DNA from: an uncultured Lachnospiraceae bacterium
GTDB taxonomy: Bacteria > Bacillota > Clostridia > Lachnospirales > Lachnospiraceae
Length of the DNA: 51,530 nt
Assembly: GCA_947567595.1 (NCBI GenBank)
Contig: CANOMQ010000030.1
Span: 1 to 51,530, forward strand
Reading direction: 5' to 3'
Positions 23,353 to 32,318 of this stretch are shown here, one piece after another (within the stretch, counting starts at the first letter, position 1; each line of letters starts with the position of its first letter). Made by a program: the position numbers and the translations under genes. Under the pieces are notes generated by a model. The model was not told the DNA's origin. It did no database searches and was given only the letters and a program-made list of their open reading frames with translations.

Positions 23353-24765
23353 GTGGCAGGAGAGAAGCGGCAGGGTGTGAGGCAAAAACAGCATAGTAAA
23401 TCAGGAAGGACGATGAACAGGATTGAGCTGTTGATTTTTGGCGCAATGACTGTTTATATTATTGTGGTCATTGTGATGTATTTCAACTCGGAGCCAATCA
23501 TGGGCTATTCCGTGCAGATGGGCTCATTGTCCGTGTCAAAAACCTATACGGGCATTGCACTGCGGGACGAGGAGCTTGTCCGGACCCCCTATACGGGCTA
23601 CATCAATTACTATGTCAGGGAAGGAGAGCGTGTCTCTTCACGGGACACGGTGTACTCGATTGATGAGAGCGGCAAGCTTGCCACGCTGTTAAATTCGGGT
23701 GAGCTTGGCGAAAATAAATATACGGACGAGGAGCTTTCGGAGCTTAGGGCTGATGTCATTCAATATGACAGCACGTTTGACTGCAGGGATTTTAGTTCCG
23801 TTTATGACTTTAAGTATAACCTTGAGGGGGCGGTCGTAAAGCTTGTCAATATCAGCGTTTATGAGAGCATGGACACGCTGAACCAGTCAAGCCTTGGCGG
23901 AATGGTATCGCTTTGCCCTGTCGGGAAATCCGGTTATATCGTTTATAATACGGACGGTTATGAGCAGCTTACACCGGAAGCCGTCAATGCGGAGCTGTTT
24001 GACCGGACTGCCTATGAAAAAAGCCGCATCAATAATAATGATTTGGTGGAGAAAAACAGTGTGGTGGGAAAGCTGGTCACCAATGAAAACTGGTCGTTAA
24101 TCATTCCCATCGAAAAAGAGCGCGCTGCGGAGATTGAGGAAGAAGAGTTTGTCAAGGTAAAATTTATCAAGACACAGGAGACCTCATGGGGAGAAGTAAC
24201 CATTCACCATCTGGCGGACGGGGACTATGCAGAGCTTTCCTTTACCAATTCCTGCAAGGCATTCTGCGCTGACCGTTTTGTTGATATTGAGCTTGTTGTC
24301 AATGATATGCGCGGCTTAAAAATTCCCAAATCGGCAATTGCGGAAAAAGAATTTTTTATTATCCCTGCAGAGTATATGAGCAAGGGTGGGGAGCGCGGAA
24401 ATTATGGCGTTACGAAAGAGTCTTATAACGAAAATGGGGAACTGACCTACCGCTTTGTCGAGACGACCGTTTACAATTCCGACGACAAGGAATTTTATGT
24501 GGACAATTCTGATTTGAGTGTCGGCGAATATATCTGCAAGCCAGACTCTACGGATAAAATGGCAGTCAGCAGGTCAGGAACACTCAAAGGCGTCTACAAC
24601 ATGAATAAGGGATATGCGGATTTTAAGCAGATTACCATTCTTGATGAAAACGACGAATATGCGATTGTCAGTTCCAACACGCAGTACGGGCTGACGGTTT
24701 ATGACCGGATTGTGCTTGACGCCGCAAGTGTCAATACAGATGATTTTATTTATCATAACCAGTGA
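23353..24765 (+). CDS. HlyD-like membrane-anchored protein in the yggS-sepF cluster
   Basis: A 470-residue protein with one N-terminal membrane helix (about residues 23-42, ELLIFGAMTVYIIVVIVMYF) after a basic cytoplasmic lead, and a long extracytoplasmic part. GYINYYVREGERVSSRDTVYSID resembles the lipoyl/barrel-sandwich half of HlyD-type adaptors, and later strands (KIPKSAIAEKEFFIIPAEY) fit a beta-barrel domain. GTG 23353 is chosen because AAGGAG (23339-23344) lies 8 nt upstream; the TTG at 23347 would be too close. The neighbours yggS and sepF suggest a link to division or envelope, but no ABC or outer-membrane partner is adjacent, so an efflux role is not supported. Confidence 0.75.
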   Translation: MAGEKRQGVRQKQHSKSGRTMNRIELLIFGAMTVYIIVVIVMYFNSEPIMGYSVQMGSLSVSKTYTGIALRDEELVRTPYTGYINYYVREGERVSSRDTVYSIDESGKLATLLNSGELGENKYTDEELSELRADVIQYDSTFDCRDFSSVYDFKYNLEGAVVKLVNISVYESMDTLNQSSLGGMVSLCPVGKSGYIVYNTDGYEQLTPEAVNAELFDRTAYEKSRINNNDLVEKNSVVGKLVTNENWSLIIPIEKERAAEIEEEEFVKVKFIKTQETSWGEVTIHHLADGDYAELSFTNSCKAFCADRFVDIELVVNDMRGLKIPKSAIAEKEFFIIPAEYMSKGGERGNYGVTKESYNENGELTYRFVETTVYNSDDKEFYVDNSDLSVGEYICKPDSTDKMAVSRSGTLKGVYNMNKGYADFKQITILDENDEYAIVSSNTQYGLTVYDRIVLDAASVNTDDFIYHNQ

Positions 24766-24792
24766 TTTATATGCAAAAGGGGAGGAACAGCG

Positions 24793-25512
24793 ATGTCTGA
24801 ATATGGAATTAAGGAAAATATCATGGCAGTGGAGGAGCAGATTACTGCCGCATGTGAGAAATCAGGACGCGAGCGAAAAGACGTGACGCTGATTGCAGTC
24901 AGCAAGACAAAGCCTGTGGAGCTGCTACAGGAGGCATATGACTGCGGCTGTCGTGACTTCGGGGAAAACAAGGTACAGGAGCTTGTGGATAAATATGAGG
25001 CGCTTCCCAAGGATATCCGCTGGCACATGATTGGACACTTGCAGCGCAACAAGGTGAAATACATCGTGGGCAAGGTTTATATGATACACAGCGTGGATTC
25101 GCTGCGGCTTGCGGAAGAAATCAGCAAGGAAGCCGTTAAGAAGCATGTGGAAGTTCCGATTTTAATTGAAGTGAACGTTGCCAACGAGGATACAAAATTT
25201 GGAACGACCTGCGAGGAAGTGCTTCCTCTAATCAGGGAAATCGCCAAATTACCCAATATTTTGATAAAAGGATTGATGACGATTGCCCCTTATGTCGAGG
25301 ACGAGGAAGAAAATAGATGCTATTTTCAGAAATTAAAGAAAATTTCAGTTGACATTATGGAGAAAAACGTTGATAATGTATATATGGAAACATTATCCAT
25401 GGGGATGACCGGAGATTATCGCACGGCAGTGTCAGAAGGAGCCACTTACGTGCGCGTCGGGATCGGTATCTTCGGACAAAGGCCGACAATGCTGAAGGGA
25501 GAGGAAATATAA
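24793..25512 (+). CDS. yggS: YggS/PLPBP-family pyridoxal phosphate homeostasis protein
   Basis: A 239-residue TIM-barrel PLP-binding protein without known catalytic activity that buffers PLP and affects amino-acid and keto-acid metabolism. The PLP lysine is in LIAVSKTKP, and the family signature FGENKVQE, WHMIGHLQRNK and LSMGMTGDYRTAV are clear. GGGGAGG is 7 nt upstream. It sits directly before sepF, the usual ylmE-ylmF order in Firmicutes. Confidence 0.96.
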   Translation: MSEYGIKENIMAVEEQITAACEKSGRERKDVTLIAVSKTKPVELLQEAYDCGCRDFGENKVQELVDKYEALPKDIRWHMIGHLQRNKVKYIVGKVYMIHSVDSLRLAEEISKEAVKKHVEVPILIEVNVANEDTKFGTTCEEVLPLIREIAKLPNILIKGLMTIAPYVEDEEENRCYFQKLKKISVDIMEKNVDNVYMETLSMGMTGDYRTAVSEGATYVRVGIGIFGQRPTMLKGEEI

Positions 25513-25514
25513 TT

Positions 25515-26030
25515 ATGGGAGTAACAGACAAGTTATTAAATTTCATGCATCTTAATAATGACGATGACGATTATTATGATGATGATTATTACGATGAAGG
25601 AGAAGTTATTGCAAATACTGTCAGAAAGCCGGCACCCGCTATGCGTGACAACGATTATGATGAACCCGTTGAAAAACCATCAAGAAGAACCTCACAGAAA
25701 GTCACACCCATCAGACCAGTCAAGAAGGCACAGGGAAGCGGAATGGAGGTTTGTGTTATAAAACCCTCAAGCGTGGAAGACGCAAGGGAAATCACAGAGA
25801 CATTATTGGACAACCGTGCGGTCGTCCTGAATTTGGAAGGTCTTAATTTGGAGATTTCACAGAGGATTATCGATTTTGCATCAGGTTCTACCTATGCAAT
25901 CAACGGCAATCTTCAGATGATTTCAAATTATATCTTCATTATCACACCTGCAAGTGTTGATATTTCAGGAGATTTTCAGGGTGTTGTATCAAGTGCCTTT
26001 AGTGTCCCGATTTCTCATAATACACTCTAA
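25515..26030 (+). CDS. sepF: Cell division protein SepF
   Basis: A 171-residue SepF that tethers FtsZ filaments to the membrane and arranges them. The N-terminal MGVTDKLLNFMHL is the amphipathic membrane-binding helix, followed by an Asp/Tyr-rich tract (about residues 15-30) and a linker. The SepF core starts near residue 76 with VCVIKPSSVEDAREI and includes VVLNLEGLNLEISQRIIDF and the glycine turn GSTYAINGNLQMIS. Only 2 nt separate it from yggS. A terminator follows, closing this operon. Confidence 0.95.
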   Translation: MGVTDKLLNFMHLNNDDDDYYDDDYYDEGEVIANTVRKPAPAMRDNDYDEPVEKPSRRTSQKVTPIRPVKKAQGSGMEVCVIKPSSVEDAREITETLLDNRAVVLNLEGLNLEISQRIIDFASGSTYAINGNLQMISNYIFIITPASVDISGDFQGVVSSAFSVPISHNTL

Positions 26031-26052
26031 GCTGTTTGATGCAAAAGATGAT

Positions 26053-26088
26053 ACTTCCCACTTTTTAACAGGGGTGGGAAGTTTTTTG
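26053..26088 (+). terminator. Rho-independent terminator after sepF
   Basis: ACTTCCCAC (26053-26061) and GTGGGAAGT (26074-26082), a 9-bp perfect stem, followed by a run of T. Confidence 0.9.
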
Positions 26089-26136
26089 TTATGCACATGG
26101 ATACTCGGAAGATGAATATAATATATGGAGGTAATT

Positions 26137-27246
26137 ATGTCGCAGAGATTAACAATCAATCAAAACAATAAGCCAATCTATGATATTGTATATGAGCATG
26201 ATTTTGAAAGACTTGCCGAGGAGCTTGCCGCCTTTGGGATTGCGGACAGGAAGCTTTGTATCATCACGGATTCAAGGGTAAACGGGCTTTACGCAGATGA
26301 AGTGTGCTCCGTTTTAAAGGACCATTGTAAAACGATTGTCGTATATGCGTTTGAGGCGGGAGAGCAGAGTAAAAACCTTGATACCGTAAAGGACATCTAT
26401 GAATTTCTGATACAGCATAAATTTGACCGCAAGGATATGCTTCTTGCACTTGGCGGCGGCGTTACCGGTGATATGACCGGCTTTGCGGCGGCGACGTATC
26501 TGCGCGGCATTGACTTTGTGCAGATACCCACCACGCTTTTGGCGCAGGTGGACAGCAGCATTGGCGGAAAAACGGGCGTTGACTTTGACCAGTACAAAAA
26601 TATGGTCGGTGCGTTTTATATGCCAAAGCTCGTCTACATGAATGTGTCAACGCTCAAAACGCTTGATGACCGTCAGTATTATTCGGGAATGGGAGAGGTC
26701 TTAAAGCACGGGCTGATAAAGAGCGCAAGCTTTTATGAGTGGATTATTGACAATATGTATGAAATCCATGAGCGCGATTTGGAGACGCTTGAGGAGATGG
26801 TATACAAAAGCTGTACCTGCAAAAAAATCGTTGTTGAGAAGGATCCGACCGAGAAGGGCGAGCGTGCCATCTTAAATTTCGGGCATACCATCGGTCATGC
26901 GATTGAGAAGGCGAAGCATTTTGAGCTGACGCACGGGGAATGTGTCGCGCTTGGCTGTGTTGCCGCCGCGTACATTTCATGGCAGAGAAATCTGCTCTCG
27001 AAAGAAGAATATTATGAAATCCGAGATATGTTCGTGCCGTTTAACCTTCCCATATCAATTGATAAGATTGATCCGGAGGAAATCCTTGCGCTTACCACAT
27101 CGGATAAAAAGATGGAGGGCAACCACATCAAGTTTATCCTTCTGAAAAAAGTCGGAAGGGCGTATATTGACACCACCGTCACAAAGGACGAAATGAAAGC
27201 AGGCATTCACGAAATTTATTTTTCGGAAGAGGATTGGGATGAATAA
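26137..27246 (+). CDS. aroB: 3-dehydroquinate synthase AroB
   Basis: A 369-residue NAD- and metal-dependent enzyme making 3-dehydroquinate from DAHP, step two of the shikimate pathway. Family motifs are GGGVTGDMTGFAAATYLRG (NAD/substrate), PTTLLAQVDSSIGGKTGVD, GMGEVLKHGLI with the metal Glu, and FGHTIGHAIE with a metal His. ATG 26137 is preferred because GGAGG (26127-26131) is 5 nt upstream; ATG 26125 is upstream of it and lacks a site. It overlaps lspA by 8 nt. No other aro genes are near, so its context is translational coupling to lspA rather than a pathway operon. Confidence 0.97.
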   Translation: MSQRLTINQNNKPIYDIVYEHDFERLAEELAAFGIADRKLCIITDSRVNGLYADEVCSVLKDHCKTIVVYAFEAGEQSKNLDTVKDIYEFLIQHKFDRKDMLLALGGGVTGDMTGFAAATYLRGIDFVQIPTTLLAQVDSSIGGKTGVDFDQYKNMVGAFYMPKLVYMNVSTLKTLDDRQYYSGMGEVLKHGLIKSASFYEWIIDNMYEIHERDLETLEEMVYKSCTCKKIVVEKDPTEKGERAILNFGHTIGHAIEKAKHFELTHGECVALGCVAAAYISWQRNLLSKEEYYEIRDMFVPFNLPISIDKIDPEEILALTTSDKKMEGNHIKFILLKKVGRAYIDTTVTKDEMKAGIHEIYFSEEDWDE

Positions 27247-27766
27247 GAAAAAAATCATTTTGTTTATTGTGGACATTGTTTTAGCAGCGCTTCTGATTGC
27301 GGCGGATCAGGTATCCAAGTATTTTGCCGTGCTGCGGTTGAAAAACCAGCCGCCTTATCCGGTTGTGGAGGGTGTCTTTGAATTTCATTATTTAGAAAAC
27401 AGGGGCGCGGCGTTCGGAATGCTTGAGGGGCAGAAGTTCTTCTTTATTCTGATTGCGGCAGTCATACTTGCTATCATTGTCTATGTGCTTTGGAAGGCGC
27501 CGTATCAGAAGATGTACATTAAGCTCCATATTACACTGGTGTTTATTGCAAGCGGTGCAATCGGAAATTTGATTGACCGAGTGCGGTATGACTACGTTGT
27601 CGATTTCCTTTATTTTAGTTTAATTAATTTTCCGGTATTTAATGTGGCAGATATTTATGTGACGCTTGCCGCGATTTCGCTTGCAATTCTCCTTATATTT
27701 GTCTATAAGGAGTCTGATTTGGAATTTCTGACCTTTCGGACGAAGAAGTTCCGGGACCTTAAGTAA
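27239..27766 (+). CDS. lspA: Lipoprotein signal peptidase LspA
   Basis: A 175-residue aspartyl membrane protease removing signal peptides of diacylglyceryl prolipoproteins. Four membrane segments are seen; the catalytic aspartates are in NLIDRVRYDYVVDFLYF and FNVADIYVT. AADQVSKYFAV and ENRGAAFGML are family motifs. It starts inside the end of aroB and is followed by rluD after 18 nt, the usual lspA-rluD order. It would process the two lipoproteins predicted in this window. Confidence 0.96.
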   Translation: MNKKKIILFIVDIVLAALLIAADQVSKYFAVLRLKNQPPYPVVEGVFEFHYLENRGAAFGMLEGQKFFFILIAAVILAIIVYVLWKAPYQKMYIKLHITLVFIASGAIGNLIDRVRYDYVVDFLYFSLINFPVFNVADIYVTLAAISLAILLIFVYKESDLEFLTFRTKKFRDLK

Positions 27767-27784
27767 AGGGTACGGGGAGATGAT

Positions 27785-28720
27785 ATGGACGAAAATGCGG
27801 TTGTATTTGAAGCGGTTTTGGAAATGGAGGGGGAGCGCATTGACAAATGTATCAGCAGTTATCTCAATACGCTTTCCAGAAGCTATATCCAAAAGATAAT
27901 CAAGGACGGGAACGTGCTTGTAAATGACAAACCGGTTAAGGCAAATTATAAGGTACACACAGATGATAAAATCTGCTTTACAATCCCTGCGCCGGTTGTT
28001 CCTGACATTCCCGCGCAGGATATTGCGCTGGACATTCTGTATGAGGACGCGGATTTGCTAGTGGTAAATAAGCCCAAAAACATGGTGGTGCACCCTGCGC
28101 CCGGTCATTATGAGGGGACGCTTGTCAATGCCGTTTTATATCATTGCAGCGGGGCGCTTTCCGGGATTAACGGTGTCATGCGTCCGGGAATTGTCCACAG
28201 GATTGACAAGGATACGACAGGCTCTTTAATCGTATGTAAAAATGATGAGACGCATAATGCCATTGCGGCGCTTTTAAAAACGCATGATATTACGCGTAAA
28301 TACCGGGCGGTTGTCTTTGGCATTATCAAGGAAGACGAAGGGACGGTGCGCGCGCCAATCGGGCGTCACCCCACAGACCGGAAGAAAATGGCAGTCAACG
28401 AAAAAAACGGAAAAAATGCGGTCACGCATTACAGGGTTCTTGAGCGGTTTCGCGGTTATACGTATGTGGAGTGCACGCTTGAGACAGGCAGAACCCATCA
28501 AATCCGGGTACATATGGCAAGCATCGGGAATCCGCTGCTTGGCGATACGCTCTATACGGGGCAGAAGGCTCCGGTTAAGTTAGAAGGTCAGGCGCTCCAT
28601 GCCATGACAATCGGATTTGTGCACCCGTCATTCCATCAATATATGGAATTTGAGGCACCGTTACCGGAATACTTTACAAGGCTGTTAGATGTACTGCGGG
28701 CGAAATCGTCCATGTCGTAA
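27785..28720 (+). CDS. rluD: RluD-family ribosomal large-subunit pseudouridine synthase
   Basis: A 311-residue RluA/RluD enzyme. An N-terminal S4 RNA-binding domain (IDKCISSYLNTLSRSYIQKIIKDGNVLVNDK, shortened in use) precedes the catalytic core with GIVHRIDKDTTGSLIV, where the Asp is the nucleophile, and GRTHQIRVHM. The substrate is probably 23S rRNA helix 69 uridines by homology with RluD (YlyB); exact positions cannot be told. GGGGAGATGAT precedes the ATG. A long terminator follows. Confidence 0.94.
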   Translation: MDENAVVFEAVLEMEGERIDKCISSYLNTLSRSYIQKIIKDGNVLVNDKPVKANYKVHTDDKICFTIPAPVVPDIPAQDIALDILYEDADLLVVNKPKNMVVHPAPGHYEGTLVNAVLYHCSGALSGINGVMRPGIVHRIDKDTTGSLIVCKNDETHNAIAALLKTHDITRKYRAVVFGIIKEDEGTVRAPIGRHPTDRKKMAVNEKNGKNAVTHYRVLERFRGYTYVECTLETGRTHQIRVHMASIGNPLLGDTLYTGQKAPVKLEGQALHAMTIGFVHPSFHQYMEFEAPLPEYFTRLLDVLRAKSSMS

Positions 28721-28730
28721 AGAAAACGAT

Positions 28731-28790
28731 AAAAACGCACAATACGGTTTATTTTGTGACATACAGAAGAGACCTTATCGTGCGTTTTTT
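28731..28790 (+). terminator. Long imperfect terminator after rluD
   Basis: Left arm 28731-28748 (AAAAACGCACAATACGGT) pairs with 28772-28789 (ACCTTATCGTGCGTTTTT) with two mismatches; the 3' arm ends in T6. Confidence 0.8.
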
Positions 28791-28876
28791 GTGTGCATTC
28801 TGCAAAATACAACGGCTTTCAATGGAGAATATTGTCCAAATTATAAAAAATATATAACCTGTTTCTAAAATAAAAA

Positions 28877-28904
28877 TTGTATTTTTGTAAAATCGTGCTA
28901 TAAT
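28877..28904 (+). promoter_or_regulatory. Extended -10 promoter for the unknown gene and cstA
   Basis: TGC-TATAAT with -10 at 28899-28904, -35-like TTGTAT at 28877-28882, 16-nt spacer. Start predicted near 28911, about 60 nt before the ATG at 28971. Confidence 0.6.
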
Positions 28905-28970
28905 AGGTAGTTGAGAATGGTTGCTGCTGTTGCTATAGCGTGCGAAACTGCAAGATGGAGCGTTTTATTT

Positions 28971-29501
28971 ATGACAGAATTTACACGGGAGAGTGCCGTA
29001 GAAAAACTATTGGAGAGCTTTAGGGCATATTATAATATTAACCTGATGGGCGCCTCACAGGTGCCGCTGAGGGCAGTATGCGAATTTTATGAGCACTCCG
29101 AAAAATATGTTTTATCGAGGAAGGCGGAGCTTTGGTCTGCGGATTGTGAGGAATTTATCTATCTATTTGAGACAGCACACCTGACTAAGGCGCTTTTTGA
29201 GGAATGCCGGGATTTTGCAAGGGAAGACGGACTCAAAAGGGCGCATATTGGTCCCGGTCATATGTATACATACATTACACCTGTTTTTGTGTGTGATACG
29301 TGCGACGAGGCTGCCAAGAGGGCAGTGAAAAAATGTCGTATTTATAAAAGCTTTCAATTTTCCCTTCACGGTTGGATGGACTTTCACGCCGCGGTTTATG
29401 AAATAGCGGACAATTCCATATTCACAAACGCTGCCGGAAGGTGTGTCGGGAAAGTTTTGAAAAAAGTTTTATTTCAAAAAAAAGGAGATGTTAAAAAATG
29501 A
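28971..29501 (+). CDS. Unknown protein coupled to CstA transporter
   Basis: A 176-residue soluble protein with no signal peptide. Start at 28971 is chosen because a predicted promoter start lies near 28911, which excludes a longer form, and GGAG is 10 nt upstream. Composition is mixed helical; it has several Cys, including a VCDTCDEAAKR segment with a CxxC pair, and His in GPGHMYTYI and LHGWMDFHAAVYEI, which might bind a metal. I do not recognise the family. It overlaps cstA by 4 nt (ATGA), so a role tied to the transporter, such as regulation or sensing, is an inference from coupling only. Confidence 0.8.
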   Translation: MTEFTRESAVEKLLESFRAYYNINLMGASQVPLRAVCEFYEHSEKYVLSRKAELWSADCEEFIYLFETAHLTKALFEECRDFAREDGLKRAHIGPGHMYTYITPVFVCDTCDEAAKRAVKKCRIYKSFQFSLHGWMDFHAAVYEIADNSIFTNAAGRCVGKVLKKVLFQKKGDVKK

Positions 29502-31213
29502 ACACATTGGTATTATTACTTATTTGTGTTGCCATTCTGATTGGCGGCTATATCTTCTATGGAAGATGGCTCTGCCAGCAGTGGGGTGTGGGTGACAACA
29601 AGGAGGAAACACCTGCACACACCATGTCGGACGGTGTTGACTATGTTCCGGCAAAAGCGCCCGTTTTGATGGGGCATCATTTTTCTTCCATTGCAGGAGC
29701 AGGTCCGATTACCGGCCCGATTGGCGCGGCAATGTTTGGCTGGCTGCCTGTTACGCTCTGGGTTTTAGTGGGTGGTATTTTCTTTGGCGGCGTACATGAT
29801 TTTGGTGCGCTTTTTGCCTCAATCCGCCACAAGGGGCAGTCCATTGGTGAGATTATTTCTACCAATATGAGCCGTCGTGCAAAAAGGCTGTTTTTAATCT
29901 TTGCGTACCTGACGCTCATTCTTGTCGTTGCGGCGTTTGCCTCTATTGTAGCTTCTACCTTTGGCGCCACCTATGATGATGGTGTGCTCAATGCAGCGGC
30001 AAGTGCGTCGAACGCGTCCGTTGCAATGGTTTCGCTCCTATTTATTGTAATCGCTGTTATATTTGGGTTCTGCGTATATCGCCGCAACACACCGATGCTG
30101 ATTTCGACGGTGCTTGGCGTACTGGCAATTGTTCTTTGTATGGCAATCGGTATGAACTACCATCCAATCTACCTTTCTGCAAAGACATGGATGATTATTG
30201 TTGGTATTTACATTGCAATCGCTTCCGTAACGCCGGTATGGATTTTGCTCCAGCCGCGTGATTACCTAAGCTCGTTTTTGCTTTACGCAATGCTAATCGT
30301 AGCGTTTATCGGCGTTGTGGGCGCACACCCCAATATTGATCCGGAGCTGTTCCCTGCATTTGCGGGATTTGCCGTTGATAACGGAAACGGAATACAGTAC
30401 CTGTTCCCGATTTTGTTTACAACAGTTGCATGCGGTGCCATTTCTGGTTTCCACTCGCTTGTTTCGTCAGGAACCACGTCAAAGCAGCTTGACAAGGAAA
30501 CCGACGCAAAGCCGATTGCTTATGGCGGAATGCTTCTTGAATGCGTGCTTGCGGTGCTTACGCTCTGTGCGATTGCATACGCAAGACAGACAGGGCATAC
30601 GGCAGGCGCTACGGATATTTTCGCAGGCGGAATCGCGGCGATGGTAGCGGCAATTCCCGGTCTTGCAGGACTTGAGAATATCCTTTACACCTTGCTAATC
30701 CTTACATATTCCGCATTCTGCCTGACTTCGTTAGACACGGCTACCCGTTTGGCGCGTTTCATGTTTCAGGAGTTCTGGCTCGAGCCGGGACAGACGGTGG
30801 GAGACATCAAGGACGGCTGGAAGAAGGTTATGGTCAATCCCTATTTTGCCACAATCATCACGGTTATTTTGGGAATTGCGCTTGGCATGACAGGCTACAG
30901 TAAGATTTGGGGACTGTTTGGTGCGGCAAACCAGCTTCTTGCAGGACTTGGACTGCTTGCGGTTGCCACATGGCTTGGAAATGTCGGGAAAAACAATAAG
31001 ATGTTCCTGTTCCCGATGGCGTTTATGATGGTTGTTACCATCTGCTCTTTAATCCTGACCGTTAAAAATCAGATTGGTCTGATTGCGGCAGGCGGCGCAG
31101 ACTGGGGACCTTGGGCACAGACGATTTTGGGAATATTGTTGATTATCCTTGCAATTATTCTTGTCATTGAGGGAATACAGACGCTTACAAAGAAGAAAAG
31201 TAAGACAGCATAA
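29498..31213 (+). CDS. cstA: CstA/BtsT-family carbon starvation transporter
   Basis: A 571-residue polytopic permease with about 15-16 hydrophobic segments. The N-terminal family sequence is clear: APVLMGHHFSSIAGAGPITGP, VGGIFFGGVHDFGALF and SGTTSKQLDKE. Relatives import peptides or pyruvate on nutrient limitation in enterobacteria; the substrate here is unknown. The start has AAAGGAGATG 7 nt upstream and overlaps the previous gene. It lacks the long C-terminal extension of E. coli CstA (about 700 residues), closer to the short clostridial form. A terminator follows. Confidence 0.92.
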   Translation: MNTLVLLLICVAILIGGYIFYGRWLCQQWGVGDNKEETPAHTMSDGVDYVPAKAPVLMGHHFSSIAGAGPITGPIGAAMFGWLPVTLWVLVGGIFFGGVHDFGALFASIRHKGQSIGEIISTNMSRRAKRLFLIFAYLTLILVVAAFASIVASTFGATYDDGVLNAAASASNASVAMVSLLFIVIAVIFGFCVYRRNTPMLISTVLGVLAIVLCMAIGMNYHPIYLSAKTWMIIVGIYIAIASVTPVWILLQPRDYLSSFLLYAMLIVAFIGVVGAHPNIDPELFPAFAGFAVDNGNGIQYLFPILFTTVACGAISGFHSLVSSGTTSKQLDKETDAKPIAYGGMLLECVLAVLTLCAIAYARQTGHTAGATDIFAGGIAAMVAAIPGLAGLENILYTLLILTYSAFCLTSLDTATRLARFMFQEFWLEPGQTVGDIKDGWKKVMVNPYFATIITVILGIALGMTGYSKIWGLFGAANQLLAGLGLLAVATWLGNVGKNNKMFLFPMAFMMVVTICSLILTVKNQIGLIAAGGADWGPWAQTILGILLIILAIILVIEGIQTLTKKKSKTA

Positions 31214-31229
31214 AAGATGAGATTATGAT

Positions 31230-31268
31230 AAGGCTTCATGGGCGGACGCTGCTTGTGAAGCCTTTTTG
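31230..31268 (+). terminator. Rho-independent terminator after cstA
   Basis: AAGGCTTCA (31230-31238) and TGAAGCCTT (31256-31264) then TTT. Confidence 0.88.
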
Positions 31269-31335
31269 TCTGCCTGTTTTGAACAGTTTATCTTGACGAA
31301 CATTTACCTGTTTTTGTCATTTTTGCTATAAATGA

Positions 31336-31364
31336 TTGATATTTTATGTCATTAATAGTATAAT
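31336..31364 (+). promoter_or_regulatory. Sigma-A promoter of the cytidylate-kinase-like gene
   Basis: TTGATA (31336-31341, 5/6), 17-nt spacer, TATAAT (31359-31364). This gives a leader of about 110 nt before the ATG at 31482; no riboswitch-like structure was recognised in it. Confidence 0.7.
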
Positions 31365-31481
31365 ATACATAAAATATAACAATCTCTCATATTGAAAAAG
31401 ATATAGGAGAAGCGGAGTTCCTTTGAAAATAGATTTTCTACAGGGCAAATTCGCAAGGTGCATCAGGAATGGAGGGTTTAT

Positions 31482-32105
31482 ATGAATACAATTATCACAA
31501 TAGGGCGGCAATTTGGCTCAGGAGGACATGAAATCGGAGAAAAGCTGGCAAATCATTATGGTATCAAATGCTTTGACAAGGAATTGCTTTCCCGTGCGGC
31601 AAAGGAGAGTGGCTTTTGCGAGGAAATGCTGAAAAACCATGATGAACGACCGACTAATTCCTTTCTCTATAATCTGGTTATGGATACATATACCTTTGGA
31701 TATAATTCATCGTCATTTGTTGATATGCCGATTAGCCATAAGGTCTTTATGGCACAATTTGATACAATTAAAAAAATCGCGGAGGAGGAGCCTTGTGTCA
31801 TTGTTGGACGCTGCGCGGATTACGCTTTGCAGGAGTACAAGAACTGCCTTCATATTTTCATTCACGCAAATGAGGAAGCCAAGGTTGACCGCATTATGAA
31901 GAAATATGACATTACCGCAGATAAGGCACGTGAAATGATGATAAAAAAAGACCGGCAGCGCCAAAGCTATTACAACTATTATTCCACGAAAAAATGGGGA
32001 CGATCTGATAGTTATGATCTTTCGATTAACAGCAGCATTTTGGGGATTGAAGGGACGGTTAAGCTGATTATTCAATATATTGAGGATTTTGAGGCGAAGA
32101 AATGA
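31482..32105 (+). CDS. Cytidylate kinase-like protein
   Basis: A 207-residue P-loop kinase-like protein starting MNTIITIGRQFGSGGHEIGEKL; GRQFGSGG replaces the usual Walker A of Cmk. CVIVGRCADYAL and the late KDRQRQSYYNYYSTKKWG match the cytidylate_kin-like family, which is separate from true Cmk and of unproven substrate. Start 31482 is fixed by GGAGGG 5 nt upstream; the earlier in-frame ATG at 31458 has no site. It has its own promoter and terminator. Confidence 0.88.
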   Translation: MNTIITIGRQFGSGGHEIGEKLANHYGIKCFDKELLSRAAKESGFCEEMLKNHDERPTNSFLYNLVMDTYTFGYNSSSFVDMPISHKVFMAQFDTIKKIAEEEPCVIVGRCADYALQEYKNCLHIFIHANEEAKVDRIMKKYDITADKAREMMIKKDRQRQSYYNYYSTKKWGRSDSYDLSINSSILGIEGTVKLIIQYIEDFEAKK

Positions 32106-32132
32106 AATTATAATATTGGTCTTAGATATGAA

Positions 32133-32169
32133 TAAAATCCCTTGGGTGTGATGAGGGATTTTATTTTTG
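32133..32169 (+). terminator. Rho-independent terminator after the cytidylate-kinase-like gene
   Basis: TAAAATCCCT (32133-32142) and AGGGATTTTA (32154-32163) then T5. Confidence 0.88.
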
Positions 32170-32183
32170 TGTAAGGAGATAAA

Positions 32184-32237
32184 ATGTTGGACTGTGTGGT
32201 TGGTAGTTCTTTTATGTTACACGCCTTTATTTTTTAA
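32184..32237 (+). CDS. Possible 17-codon leader-like peptide
   Basis: ATG to TAA, 17 codons, hydrophobic, preceded by TAAGGAGATAAA, a very good ribosome-binding site. No promoter was found and it follows a terminator directly. It may be spurious; it is listed because the 272-nt interval between the neighbouring genes holds nothing else but two terminators. Confidence 0.2.
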   Translation: MLDCVVGSSFMLHAFIF

Positions 32238-32318
32238 TGTTTTCTCGGCTTGTTAGGATAGGGTATCAAATACTTTTATTCGCAAAACAATACTTTAACG
32301 AATAGTTATCCCTGTTCT

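Noticed and set aside
26086-26122. Promoter directly before aroB (TATAAT at 26117-26122)
   Set aside because: The start would fall in the ribosome-binding site and no -35 is at the right distance.
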